This document shows positions 1 to 10,527 of a DNA stretch of 64,000 bases, one piece after another. How positions within the stretch are numbered: the stretch's first letter is position 1; each line of letters starts with the position of its first letter. Origin of the DNA: Plasmodiophora brassicae (Eukaryota; Endomyxa; Phytomyxea; Plasmodiophorida; Plasmodiophoridae); contig JASFAU010000017.1 of assembly GCA_039704465.1 (NCBI GenBank), positions 434,001-498,000 on the forward strand. The letters are read 5' to 3'. The notes beneath the pieces are model-generated. The model did not search any database, was not told where the DNA came from, and was given only the letters and a program-made list of their open reading frames with translations. A program made the translations under genes and the position numbers.

Positions 1-78
1 CGAGTCGAACAGCTGGCCGCCATGGAGAAGCAACGACAGGCGACTAAGAAGGCGACCCTAGCTGCCACAGCGCGATAG
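1..78 (+). CDS. C-terminal end of an unidentified protein (partial)
   Basis: An open frame enters from the left edge and ends at a TAG after 25 codons. The visible tail is rich in Ala, Lys, Gln and Arg (ends KKATLAATAR) and could be a coiled-coil or basic C-terminus. Nothing identifies the family. It would converge with the PRMT gene, whose stop lies about 120 bases further on. The call rests only on an open frame and plausible composition, so it may be chance. Confidence 0.35.
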   Translation, partial: RVEQLAAMEKQRQATKKATLAATAR

Positions 79-199
79 TACACGACTGTGGGACTGTACG
101 TGCTTGGTGCAGTCGCGGAGTGCGAGAGACAAGACAGACGGGGGCCCGTGGGTGATGTATTGCGTAGGTACAGCAGGACCGGGACAAGCCGGTCGTTGG

Positions 200-1355
<1,156 letters not shown>

Positions 1356-2703
1356 GTCCGGTGCTGGTTCCCGGTGTGGGCGGAAGCCAGTGTGGGGCGC
1401 TGGCAAACGCAACGGTGCGACGATGACCGCAGACGGTGACGTCAAGTCCGCCACGGACTGCGCCACGGACTTCCCCAGTTGTGCGCGCAGAGACCCGCGC
1501 GACTTCCTGCGTTCACCGTTGTAAAGAAGTCCCGAGACTTAACTCGCGACAGCATACCCAGCGGCCTCACGCTAAGCGCTTCGGGTCCACTTACACGTAT
1601 TGCAGTAACCCAGCATGATCGTAGCCGGTCCAGACAGGCACTCGGGAACGATGACGGAACAGGATAGTCCATCTGAGGACTGCCACGTACCTGCGCCCTC
1701 TCTGTCCAGGTGGCGCTACCCCCGACTCCACTTGTGCCTGTATAGAAACGATGATTGCAGAAGGCGCACTGAAGGACGCTGAGCTGGTTAACAGAAACCA
1801 CTTATTGGTGAGGGACGTAACCGAACCGGACTGGGACTGCGTCTGGTTCACCTCGATCGAGCAGCGACGGTTCACGCATTGAGTGTTTGCTGTGTTGGCT
1901 GGCAGAAACGTACCGTTGGAATGGAAACGAGTTCGGTTTGTCCACTTCACTGTTTACTTTCACGAGCGTCTCATGTCGAGCAGTAACCAACTGAACCTTA
2001 TTCGAATGTTTGCCGAAACCTGCCCAGGTCGGGGCCCGTAAGTCATGGCTCCTTCCCAGGCTTGGACGCCTGCATGTCTATCGCTGATCAGCATGTCGTC
2101 GGTCGCCAAGCTCACACCGGCGCGTAATCGGTTTAGTTGCTCTTGTGCTTGAAAATGTTCGGCGCTGAATCTAAAATCGCGTATCATCCCAATTCTACCT
2201 GCGTGCGCGCGCTGGGCTTCCGCCCAGTCGTCGACGTCGCCGAACCAGTATACGGCGAGTGTATACAGAGGTTATCGCAGGATATCCTTAGCGTATCAGA
2301 AGATAAAGGAAAACAACTGTACTTGGGCATGGTCCCAACGAGAGGCTTATGTGGTCCAGGGTTGAGATCGTGGCTTGCATGCTGGTCGTTCTCAGGCTAA
2401 TTAAAGAATCAGGAACGAAAGGCCAGCTGCAACAAAGTGTCTTCGTGACTGGCCCGGCAGTGCTGCAAGTGAATCATATCGATGCCGTTTGCAGCGTTGC
2501 AACGCTTCCCGCTGGCACGTCGGCTCGTTGCCGACGACGACGGAACCCTTGGATCTATAAGTAGACTGCAATTGTGGTCAGGCGCAGTTCTGGGAAGTGT
2601 GGACTGGCGGCAGGCGCAGAGCCGCGCTGGCGGAGTCCGCGGGCGCGCACCGGCCGGCCGGTCTCAGCCTGATATTTGCCGTGAACCAGAGCAGCGATTG
2701 GCA
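1356..2703. other. Gene-poor stretch with weak open frames
   Basis: No recognisable gene. Short overlapping minus-strand frames run through 1442-1950 and 1960-2262, but no frame, splice pattern or domain is convincing. The last ~120 bases before 2704 resemble the sequence upstream of the related ankyrin pseudogene near 11.7-11.9 kb, so the shared duplication unit includes the promoter side of the ankyrin gene. Confidence 0.5.
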
Positions 2704-4323
2704 ATGACAGACGGCGGGCGTTACCCAAGTGTCGTTCTGATGTGCATCCTCCTGACCCTTGGCGTCAGTTACGCGATCCCCGCTGTGCTGTACGATAATG
2801 TAAGTCACTCGCGTCGATCGTCGATATTGATCACTGGTTCGGCACTGATTACTACCAACTAGGTACTGCCACAGGGCGGCAGTATCAGTGGCTGGGTTCG
2901 CGATAACCTCCCAAGCCTCGCTGATCGAATGCGTGTGCTTGAAGCCGCACAGTTCCTTCAGATGTGCGACCTCGAGCAGTGCATCGCCTCCATGGAGTAC
3001 ACGAGTGCGGACATTGCTTGGATCCTGCGCGAGACCCATTTGGCCGAGACGACATTGGAACGCATTGTGGAGGGAACCCCAGCCTACAGGATGCTGCGTG
3101 ATGCCGATGTGAAGCAAGACGGCATCCAGCAAAAGGAAGCCATCGTGGAAGAGATTCGGACGCTCCTTATCACCGGATATGGCGATATCGACTTAGTGAA
3201 CAACGGATGCTTTGATAGGAACTTCAACGTGTTGCACTGGGCCACTTTCCGCAACCGTCCCGAGGTTGTCGAGCTGTTACTCAGTATCCCCGGCGTGGTC
3301 GTCACCGACTGGCCCAAACCCAACGGACATGGCTTTGTATCACCGCTACAGCACGCTGAATTACATGGGTTTACTCGTCTTGTCGAGCTCCTGCTACGGT
3401 TCCCAGATATCGCTGTCGACGCAGGCGCCGGCACACCATGGGGCACGACCCTTCATCTGGCCGCGGGCAAGTTCAGCCACGAAGACGGATCGGATGGCAC
3501 CCGGATCGTGGAGTTACTGATTGGCCATGGGGCAAACGTCAGCGCGCTTGACGCGCGTGGCAGTACCCCACTACACGCTGCGGCAGAGTTCGGCCGGACG
3601 GATATTGTCGAGGTGCTACTCGACAACGGCGCCGATATCAATCACCAGGACAGCCGAGACGGCCGAACGCCGTTGCATGAGGCCGTGGCCTGGGGACAGG
3701 AGGCTTGCGTTGACATGCTGATTCGTAATGACATGGTCGACACCAGTCTGAAGGACCAAGGGGTCGGACGGCATTTGACCTTGGCCGACGACCAGGCGTC
3801 GTGGACCTGGATGCGACGACCCCCAACTGATCATCTGCTTGCATGGCTCGACACATGTCCATACAGAATGCCCTCCACCATGCAACCACATCCATTGCGA
3901 TTCATTTCGTTGAGGAAGCTAACCTTGCGGATGGACGCTTCCGATTTCGCCATCGGCCTGGTAGCGTCGCAGCATCGGGCCAGCGGTCTGATGCGTCCTG
4001 CTGCCTTCCCTTGCAGTCAGCTGTCACCCGCCGACATCATCTGCGAAACGCACAACAAGGAGCTGTGCGCGACCATCGAGGCGTCCGTACGCCGGCGCCA
4101 ATGCCAGCTGAAGGGCTACGCGCCGACCTACCGTAACCTTGCAGTACGATTCAAGTTCGAAAGTGCTGGATCCTCGACAAGCGCGCGCTCGTCGATGACC
4201 CTTGTCGAGTACGACCCCCGCGTCGCTGCCGCATTGGACGCTGCCGTCAAAGCATTCGATAACGAAGTCGCGTTGGAGACGCCCCTGGTATGGTGTGTAT
4301 ATGGGCGGAGCACGTCAGTTTGA
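2704..4323 (+). CDS. Secreted SKP1-like/ankyrin-repeat protein with in-frame RNase H fragment (family member A)
   Basis: Exon 1 (2704-2799) encodes a signal peptide: a short polar start, then a hydrophobic core VVLMCILLTLGV. An intron with a GTAAGT donor follows. The family-consistent acceptor is CCACAG before 2875 (alternative at 2863, same frame), giving about 514 residues. The downstream segment has the SKP1-like helix RVLEAAQFLQM, then about five or six ankyrin repeats (ALHWA/TPLHAAAEFG/TPLHEAV types). Unlike members B and D, the N-terminal half of the SKP1/POZ fold is missing, as if about 190 bases were deleted. The C-terminal ~180 residues are not ankyrin and include a Ty3/gypsy RNase H piece. 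The stop overlaps the 3' end of the convergent membrane gene. It is probably secreted; host-directed function is inference. Confidence 0.8.
3919..4092 (+). mobile_element. Ty3/gypsy-type RNase H fragment inside ankyrin gene A
   Basis: In the frame of the ankyrin gene the translation reads LRMDASDFAIGLVASQ, followed about 15 residues later by a RPAAFPCSQLSPADI...THNKELCATIEA pattern. Known family: this is the start of the RNase H domain of Ty3/gypsy polyproteins (TDASDFAIG...HPVAFxSRxLxPAE...THxKELLAIxxA). The first catalytic Asp is kept. The rest of RNase H, RT and integrase are absent, so it is an exapted or passively captured remnant. Confidence 0.75.
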
Positions 4324-5303
4324 CATCAGCGATGAGTGGCGACGTTCGACGTGGGCGTAGGTAATGTCGTTACGGCAGAAGACCTCGGTGAAGAACCCCC
4401 CGCTTTGCAGCCCGAACGACACGGTGCCGAACACTGTCGACCATGCAGTGACTAGGCGTATCATCACTGTGCCGGACGATACGAAACGTTGCTTACTCAG
4501 CATTGCACCCAGGAAGGTGATGATTAAATTCTCGGTGGTCTGCCCCCGATGGACGCCGATGATGATCGGCGGGATGCTGTTCGCGACGGCGACGATGACG
4601 ATCTCGAAGACGATCGTCTTGACGCCGATTCTCCAGTCGCGAACCGTCAGCGCCAGGCCGGTCATGGTCAGGAACAGGACGCCAATGATGATGCGTAACC
4701 ACAGCAAGGACTTGACCATGGACAGCAACTCGATCTGCTCCCTGTCGGTACGTGCACCCGACGACGGTGCATCGGCGTTCTCGTTGCTGTTCATGCCCGA
4801 CAGCTCCATCAGCACGTTGCTATGCGACAATCGGATGATTCAGGGCGTTGGCGAACAGCGAACGCGCTCGGCGATCCTCACAAGATGAAGAAGACGAGGA
4901 AGGCAATCATGAACGCATTGGCGGCGTCCTTGAATGGCGTCCTGCGGTTGTAGGCGAGTACGATGGTCGGGACGGCGGTGCACGCGCCGACGATCACACA
5001 TTCCGACAGGAAGTACTTTGGGTTTCCGCAGACGAACGACGTGTCCGCGTTGATGAATGCGAACAGCAGCAGGACGACGATCATGGACGCCTTGCCTGTC
5101 AGGACGCCGTACTCGAACAGCCGGTTCGGCCGGATATCCTGCATCTTCCTCGTGACGTTCTGGACCGTGCCTTGCATGACGTCCGCGATGGCGTCCGACG
5201 GCTTCGCCAGGTGGTGCCTGAGGGCGACCGGGACCGATGCCGTCAGCTGTGTGTCGCGCCCGCCCTGGAACACCAGGGCCTCATTGTCATCCGACGACGA
5301 CAT
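4315..5303 (-). CDS. Multi-pass membrane protein of unknown family, copy 1
   Basis: Three exons (5303-4882, 4819-4497, 4433-4315) encode 287 residues. Introns are 62 and 63 bases, and splice positions match those of the paralogue at 7202-8139 exactly, which supports the model. About five or six hydrophobic helices are seen: ASMIVVLLLFAFI, CVIVGACTAVPTIVLAY, FMIAFLVFFI, LRIIIGVLFLTMTGLAL, IVFEIVIVAVANSIPPIII, plus a weaker last one around VFGTVSFGL. The N-terminus is polar and presumably cytosolic. Conserved cysteines occur in SFVCGNPK and near the C-terminus (VFC). I recognise no family. The second intron is a multiple of three without stops, so it could be missed by a gene finder. Confidence 0.85.
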
Positions 5304-5888
5304 CCTCTATCCGTTTTCGCTTAACGATCGGCGACGTGTACCTCCACATGCAGTCCAGACCGGTGCCAATGTCTACAGCTGGCGACTGAGTCATGTGCCG
5401 TTTGTTGCCCCGGCGCGACGCTTCACCACGTAAGCGACTGGTGATCAATGGTGCTCATCATTGCTAAAGTAACGGCGCCAAAGCCCTCCAGGCGACCTGT
5501 GTAGTGCAGTAGGTACTCAAGTTCCGGTAACAGAAGGTACTGACGCCTATCAATTAGCGCCAAGTTGGCACGACCGAAGATGTTGAAGGCTGTCGTCATC
5601 CGCGAGGGTGCAGGCCGCCGCCGAGGTCTCCAAGGTGTACGGGGTACCACAGGCCAGTATTCGCGAGACCCGGCCATAGTTAACAGGCGTCTGCGACGCA
5701 GCCGCTCTACCCTGATCCGACAAGCGCTGGCGATCCCCGGGTCTTCATCAGGCCTGAACTTTTAAGCACACTGTATCAATATCGGGCAATCAAATTGGTC
5801 GCAGCTTCTGTTGGCCGGTTAAATTTCGGCCTGCGAACATGGTCTGACGTCGTGGACGAGCAACGGAGCCGATGGGCCACCTTGGTCG
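5304..5888. other. Intergenic region upstream of membrane gene copy 1
   Basis: No recognised gene. A minus-strand open segment (about 5600-5423) could encode ~60 residues starting MTTAFNIFGRANLALIDRRQ, but it has no partner exon or family match. The 5' end presumably contains the promoter of the membrane gene to its left. Confidence 0.4.
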
Positions 5889-6164
5889 TCAGCATACGCG
5901 CCAGTGGTCGACCTGTTCGTGGCCCGCCATGCCCAGAGTGCCGATTGCCTTGTAAACAATAATTAGAAGGGCAGACGTGACCTGAATAACGCGCGATGCG
6001 ACAAGACGCGAGCCCTTGTCCAAGAAGTCGGCCGCGTTGAGCACAAGCATGATGCCCACGGCGAGAGCAAGAGCGCCAACCACTGGCCAGCATTCCTCAT
6101 CACCGGCTGCCATCCTGATGGTACCGGACCATACGAAACCGTCGGACGTACGTGCTGGTAGCAT
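5889..6164 (-). CDS. Small two-helix membrane ORF, copy A (uncertain)
   Basis: A 91-residue frame starting MLPARTSDGFVWSGTI with two hydrophobic stretches (WPVVGALALAVGIMLVL and VIQVTSALLIIVYKAIG). It is the left member of a head-to-head pair created by an inverted duplication; the mirror copy begins at 6238. Conservation of the protein frame between copies despite base changes hints at coding. Family unknown, and it may be a decaying fragment of a larger gene. Confidence 0.4.
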   Translation of the reverse strand: MLPARTSDGFVWSGTIRMAAGDEECWPVVGALALAVGIMLVLNAADFLDKGSRLVASRVIQVTSALLIIVYKAIGTLGMAGHEQVDHWRVC

Positions 6165-6466
6165 GGACGCCACAACCGTCGCGACATCAGGGCGGAAGGA
6201 CTTGGCGACCCCGATCGTCACGACGCGTGTGGCGTCCATGCTACCAGCACGTACGTCCGACGGTTTCGTATGGTCCGGTACCATCAGAATGGCAGCCGGT
6301 GATCAGGAACGCTGGCCAGTGATTGGCGCTCTTATTCTCGCCGTGGTCGTCATGCTTGTGCTCAACGTGGCCGACTTCTTGGACAAGGGCGCGCGTCTTG
6401 TCGCATCGCGTGCTGTTCTGGTCATGTCTGCTCGTCTAATTGTTTACAAGGCAATCGGCACTCTAC
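5932..6466. repeat. Inverted duplication, arms about 240 bp, spacer about 50 bp
   Basis: The left arm (about 5932-6174) and right arm (about 6228-6466) are reverse complements with scattered mismatches and small indels. The inner part is nearly perfect: GTACCGGACCATACGAAACC at 6121 pairs with its complement ending at 6281. Each arm carries the small membrane ORF. A third, partial and directly oriented copy of the left arm starts near 6480. Confidence 0.9.
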
Positions 6467-6498
6467 ACCGGGCATGGGGGTCTTGTCGGCCGCGTTGA
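6238..6498 (+). CDS. Small membrane ORF, copy B (uncertain)
   Basis: Mirror copy of the ORF at 5889-6164, 86 residues, sharing MLPARTSDGFVWSGTIRMAA at its start. The first helix is WPVIGALILAVVVMLVL; the second is weaker, and the end diverges into the neighbouring repeat. Transcription would run away from copy A out of a shared ~70-base central region. Confidence 0.35.
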   Translation: MLPARTSDGFVWSGTIRMAAGDQERWPVIGALILAVVVMLVLNVADFLDKGARLVASRAVLVMSARLIVYKAIGTLHRAWGSCRPR

Positions 6499-6658
6499 GG
6501 ACAAGCATGAGGACCTCGGCGACAGCAAGAGCGCCAACCACTGGCCAGCAGTCCTCATCACCGGCTGTCGTCCTGATCGTATCGGGCGTCCATACGGAAC
6601 GTTTGGACGTACGTCGCGACGTGAGGACGGAACGCGGCGACGACGAGGACGCCGCCAT
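6422..6658 (-). CDS. Small membrane ORF, truncated copy C (uncertain)
   Basis: A third relative, with TIRTTAGDEDCWPVVGALAV followed by AEVLMLVLNAAD, after which similarity stops. It opens with a Ser-rich N-terminus (MAASSSSPRSVLTSRR) absent from the other copies. Its last codons read antisense through the end of copy B, so the C-terminus is probably artificial. Likely a broken copy. Confidence 0.25.
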   Translation of the reverse strand: MAASSSSPRSVLTSRRTSKRSVWTPDTIRTTAGDEDCWPVVGALAVAEVLMLVLNAADKTPMPGVECRLPCKQLDEQT

Positions 6659-6802
6659 CGAAGTTCGACCCCCTCTACTAATTGGCGACTGACAGTCCAC
6701 AGTGGAGGGGACCCAGGCCGCCACCAGTGTAGAGAAACGTTGCGGGCTCCCTATTCCGCCCGGCCCGTCTCGTTCCCATTCAGAATCGGCGGGCGTGACC
6801 AC

Positions 6803-7201
6803 CCTTTAGGCCTGATGGCATGATGAAACAGGGCACCGTGTTCCCGTTCCGCCTGCTCACCATTCCACAGAACGTGAGGACTGACGTAGCATGGCTGTGC
6901 AGCAGCAGCAGCAGCAGCAGCAGCTGGGCGCGGCTCCAACAGGACGATGAACATGACAGTTTGAACATCGGGCAGCGGGACGCCCGGTCACTGACCGAAC
7001 TCAACGCGGAACGACACCAGGAGACGAATTGCACATCTCCCCCAATACATGTACTACTCTGACGTGAATACCCCATCGGGAATCTTCCCTAACGATCCAC
7101 AACGTGTACACTGGCTATAAGGTCTGCCTCGCTCCACTGCACTGTGTTCCGATTGCTTGCCGACGCCCGCGACGGTTCAACACGTATCGTTGCTGGGGTG
7201 C
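6803..7201. other. Intergenic region with (GCA)n microsatellite
   Basis: No convincing gene. About eight GCA/CAG units lie at about 6899-6924, inside a plus-strand 80-codon open frame that would encode a Ser run; I treat that frame as chance. The region is the 3' flank of membrane gene copy 2. Confidence 0.45.
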
Positions 7202-8139
7202 TCAATGGCGTTCATCATTGACATAGATAACGCTTTTGCAGAAGACGTTTGTGAAGAACCCGCCGCTCTGCAGGCCGAACGCCAGGGTGCCGAACACTGT
7301 CGCCGAGCAATCAGGGCACACAGAGCACGCGACAGCAACAAGGCATTGATCCTACGTAGCAGAGAGCCGACGAAGGTCGTGACCAGGTTGGCGGTGTCTT
7401 GCCCCCGGTGGATGCCGATGATGATGGGCGGGACGCTGTTGGACACGCCCACGACAACCATCTCGACGACGATGGTCTTGAACCCGATCTTCCAGTCGCG
7501 GACGGTCAGCGCCAGCCCCGTCATGACGAGGAACAGGACGCCGATGATGATGCGCAGCCACAGCAGCGACTTCACCATCGAGATCATCTCGATCTGCTGC
7601 GCGTCCGCTCGCTGCCCTGGGGCCGAGGCGTCCGCGTTCTCGTTGCTGTTCATCCCCGAGAACTCCATCAGGACGTTGCTGATCGGACGCAATCTGGTCA
7701 GTAGCAGGTTCTGTCTGGCACTGTCGCGAACACCTCACAAGATGAAGAACACAAGGAATGCGATCATGAACGCGTTGGAAGTGTCCTTGACGGGCGTCTT
7801 GCGGTTGTACGCCAGCACGATGGTCGGGATCGCGGTACAGCCGCCGACGATGATGCACTCGGAGATGAAGAACTTTGGGTTGTAGCAGACGAACGACGTG
7901 TCGGAGTTGATGATCGCGAACAGCAACAGGACGAGGATCATGGACGCCTTGCCGGCCAGGACGCCGTACTCGAACAGATGGTTCGGCCTGATGTCCTGCA
8001 TGCGCCGGGCGACGTTCTGCACCTTGTCCTGCATGGCCTCCGACGCGCTTGCCAGGTGCTCCCGGATCGCAACCGGCGACTGGCTGCGATTAGGTTGGAC
8101 GACGAGAGCGCCCTGACCCTGCGAAGGTGAAGATTCCAT
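7202..8139 (-). CDS. Multi-pass membrane protein of unknown family, copy 2
   Basis: Three exons (8139-7739, 7678-7356, 7296-7202) encode 272 residues. The middle exon is exactly the length of that in copy 1 (323 bases). Protein identity is high across helices (for example FEYGVLAGKASMILVLLL and SLLWLRIIIGVLFLVMTGLA) but the introns have diverged, the expected pattern for two working genes under protein-level selection. The N-terminus differs most (MESSPSQGQGALVVQ). Function unknown. The two copies are direct duplicates separated by the inverted repeat. Confidence 0.87.
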
Positions 8140-8279
8140 TTCGTGAGTACCTCGTCCCCCGCCTAACGATCGACCTCACGGTACGCACGCGTCACGTTAG
8201 GTCGGCGGTGGCACCTGACGTTACGCCCGACCGGGGAACTCTGGGCCTGCACTGGCAAGGCCAGGTGCAGAGAGTGCTA

Positions 8280-9389
8280 CTACGGTAGGTTATGTGGCCG
8301 TCCGCACAACACGACGTAGGGAACGGCACCATGTGTGTCTTTAGGGACAAATCCTTTGCGGCTGGGGATGACCTTCTCGAAGGCCGCCTGCCAGTCCTTG
8401 CAGGACGAGTAGCACGCGAGGATGTCGGCGACCTGGTTGACGGTCAGGACGCGGCGCCCGCTGCCCTCCAGGAACTTGCCGATTGGCAGCTGCTGCATGG
8501 CGATGCCTTCGTCCAACGCCTTCTGCCGGCAGAGGCCTTTCAGGCGGTTGTGGTCGACGATGCCGCCGATGATGTAGGCCTTGGACACGTCCAGGTCGTC
8601 AACGACGTCGTCCGCGTCTGCCGTCAGGTACACGAGCTGATCCTTGGGGAACATCGACAGGTACGACTTGTCGGACATCTCCATGATCCAGCTGGCCGAT
8701 GATTCGCCCAGCGCCGACCGCGTCGCCTCCGACAGGTCGGTCAGGAAGATCGCCGACGGACGATCCATTCGCTTGTTCGACCCGTCTGCACGTGCACGTC
8801 AGCGACAACGTTAGCAAGGACAAGCAACAATGACCATGGCGTACATGTGCATCGAAGCTGGTGCCGGAACGAGCACAGCTCCTTCTCGGTCATCAGATCG
8901 TCGAAGGAGCAGTCGATGACGACCTTCTGGCCGGCACCCTCCTCGAACGCGGACCGTACGCGACTGTTCCGCTCCTCTTTGACCTTCTTCGACACGTGCC
9001 CCGTGTCGCCGTTCATCGCCTGGGCGTGAGCCTCTTCTTCGGTGACTGCGTTCCAGACGTCAGACGCGCCGATTCGAATCGGGCAACCATGGGAACGTAC
9101 GTAACCCCTGCGATATCATCTCACGGCGCTGCTGGTTAACTGCCCGAGCCCGCTCCCTGGATCGCTTCTGGCGTGTGACGCGTTCCTGCTTGCGCGTGCG
9201 CTCGCAGCGGATCCGCATCAGTTCGCGGCGGATCGCCTTCTTCCGCGCCGTCTTCGTCAGGCCCTCCAGGGACAGTTCCGACGCCACCGCGTCGCGCTCG
9301 GCATCGCGCGCGACGGTCCGCTCGATCCGCGACACGAGGCCGTCCAGAAGGCGCTCCACGTCGCCGTTGCCCAGCACGGCGGCCACCAT
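8280..9389 (-). CDS. TRM10: tRNA (guanine-N1)-methyltransferase Trm10 family
   Basis: SPOUT-fold enzyme that methylates N1 of purine 9 in tRNA. Three exons (9389-9101, 9045-8845, 8785-8280) give 331 residues, close to human TRMT10A. The N-terminal Lys/Arg-rich helix (TARKKAIRRELMRIRCERTR) is typical. The core shows KVVIDCSFDDLMTEKE, SNKRMDRPSAIFLTDL, QLVYLTAD, then YIIGGIVDHNRLKGLC with the conserved Asp, and GRRVLTVNQVADIL plus KDWQAAFEKVIPSRKG. Introns are 55 and 59 bases. The exon 1 donor GTACGT was picked because it alone keeps phase with the acceptor before TEEEAHAQ. The start at 9389 is the first ATG in frame. Confidence 0.93.
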
Positions 9390-9488
9390 CACGTGCCGCA
9401 AGCTGCAGGACAAACTCCGTGGCGGCCGCGCAAATTTGCTCGCCGATGACGATGCGTTCCCGCGGCACCTTCCGGCATCACCACCACG

Positions 9489-9794
9489 ATGCAAGCGTGA
9501 AAGCCTGGATGGCGAGCAACGGCTGACCCGTCGCAGGTGCAACCCTCTTGTCCGCGTCTCAACGCATGCCGGGAGCGTATAAACGCGATAACGCCTCTAT
9601 TTACACCAACGACACCTAGATGAACGTCGTCGCCGTCGCAGATGCCGAACCCGAACCATGATGATCAGCTAATGAATGACGCGCGCGCATTGGGATCGTA
9701 CACGAAACGGCGCGCCGGTCTAAGCAGATCCGGTTGCCCGACGGCGTCTGGCAGTTGGATCAGTGTAGGGAGCACCCGGGATCGCGATAGACGG
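9489..9794 (+). repeat. Direct repeat, left copy (matches 11853-12191)
   Basis: Closely matches the last ~200 bases of the giant gene's coding sequence plus its 3' flank: shared runs include GATGCAAGCGTGAA, GCATGCCGGGAGCGTATAAA and GGCGTCTGGCAGTTGGATCA. It differs by base changes and a missing ~30 bases. It is thus a truncated, non-functional copy of the giant gene's 3' end. Together with the right copy it brackets the YqaJ/SAP fragment and ankyrin pseudogene B. Confidence 0.9.
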
Positions 9795-9912
9795 CGCGTT
9801 GTCATGTGCGAGACCACGCTTCCTCGGGCGGCTCCGGGTGCCTGGTCCTTTGTGTCCTGCAAATCGCTATGACCGTCCTCTTGTTCCACGACCACACCCG
9901 GTGTTGACGTCG

Positions 9913-10335
9913 ATGTTCGAGTCCGAGGTCAACCCCCAGCTCACGATCTCCCAGCGTACGCCCGACTGGTTTCTACTCAGACACTTTCGCATCACTGGCA
10001 CCGGTTCTACAGCTTCGTACGACATCATCGTGAAATTGGCTCGAAATGACCCAGACTTCGACATCGATCCCGATACGGAGAGGGTTCTTGACATACTTGC
10101 GATCCAGTACGGATGTTCAGCGGCTGACGAAGTACAAGAACGCGCAACCTTTACTGAAGAAGACCTATAAGGGCGATGACTAACGACACTATTAAAGATC
10201 ATTGCCGTGCGCAGGGTTTACGTCTTGGTGGTAAGAAATATGACCTTGTGAAACGGCTATGGAGCAGGGTAGGTGAAGGCGATCGCTGGCAGTTTCGTAG
10301 TTATGGTAGGTCGGCGCCGACGCGGATCGTGTGAG
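9913..10335 (+). mobile_element. Remnant with YqaJ-nuclease and SAP-like segments
   Basis: The frame ending at 10170 contains SQRTPDWFLLRHFRITGTGS, the start of YqaJ-type (lambda-exonuclease-like) recombinase domains (QRTxEWxxxRxxRITGS). After the stop, a second frame from 10176 reads TIKDHCRAQGLRLGGKKYDL, a good SAP DNA-binding motif. Both lie in a patch that is visibly less GC-rich than its surroundings. YqaJ plus SAP is reminiscent of accessory ORFs of DNA transposons or large viruses; the host element is not identified. The two frames are not joined by an obvious intron, so it is probably a fragment. Confidence 0.6.
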
Positions 10336-10339
10336 GGCT

Positions 10340-10527
10340 TAACATTGCCCTTCAGCTGGCATTGGCGCCGGCGTACGGGATCGCCATCAGCGCCTTGTTG
10401 TGCGTTTCGCAGATGATGTCGGCGGGTGACACAGGCAGCAGGACGCATCAGGCCGCTGGCCTGATGCTGCAACGCTCCCAGGGCGATGCCGAAATCGGAA
10501 GCGGCCATCCGTAAGGTTACCTTCCGT
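10340..10527 (-). mobile_element. Ty3/gypsy RNase H fragment in ankyrin pseudogene B
   Basis: Counterpart of the fragment in gene A: LRMAASDFGIALGALQHQ. The catalytic Asp of DASDF has become Ala, and a 13-base deletion after RPAAC shifts the frame. The same junction order (ankyrin, then RNase H) shows that the capture predates the A/B duplication. Confidence 0.75.

Noticed and set aside
1442..1950. Overlapping minus-strand frames upstream of PRMT
   Set aside because: No start, splice or family support, and the frames disagree with each other.
1960..2262. Minus-strand open frame possibly from a retrotransposon RT
   Set aside because: A few residues look RT-like only in another frame; no YxDD box or neighbouring RT motifs.
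9055..9100. TTCGAATC resembling a tRNA T-loop
   Set aside because: It lies within a 55-base Trm10 intron and no acceptor or anticodon stems can be formed around it.
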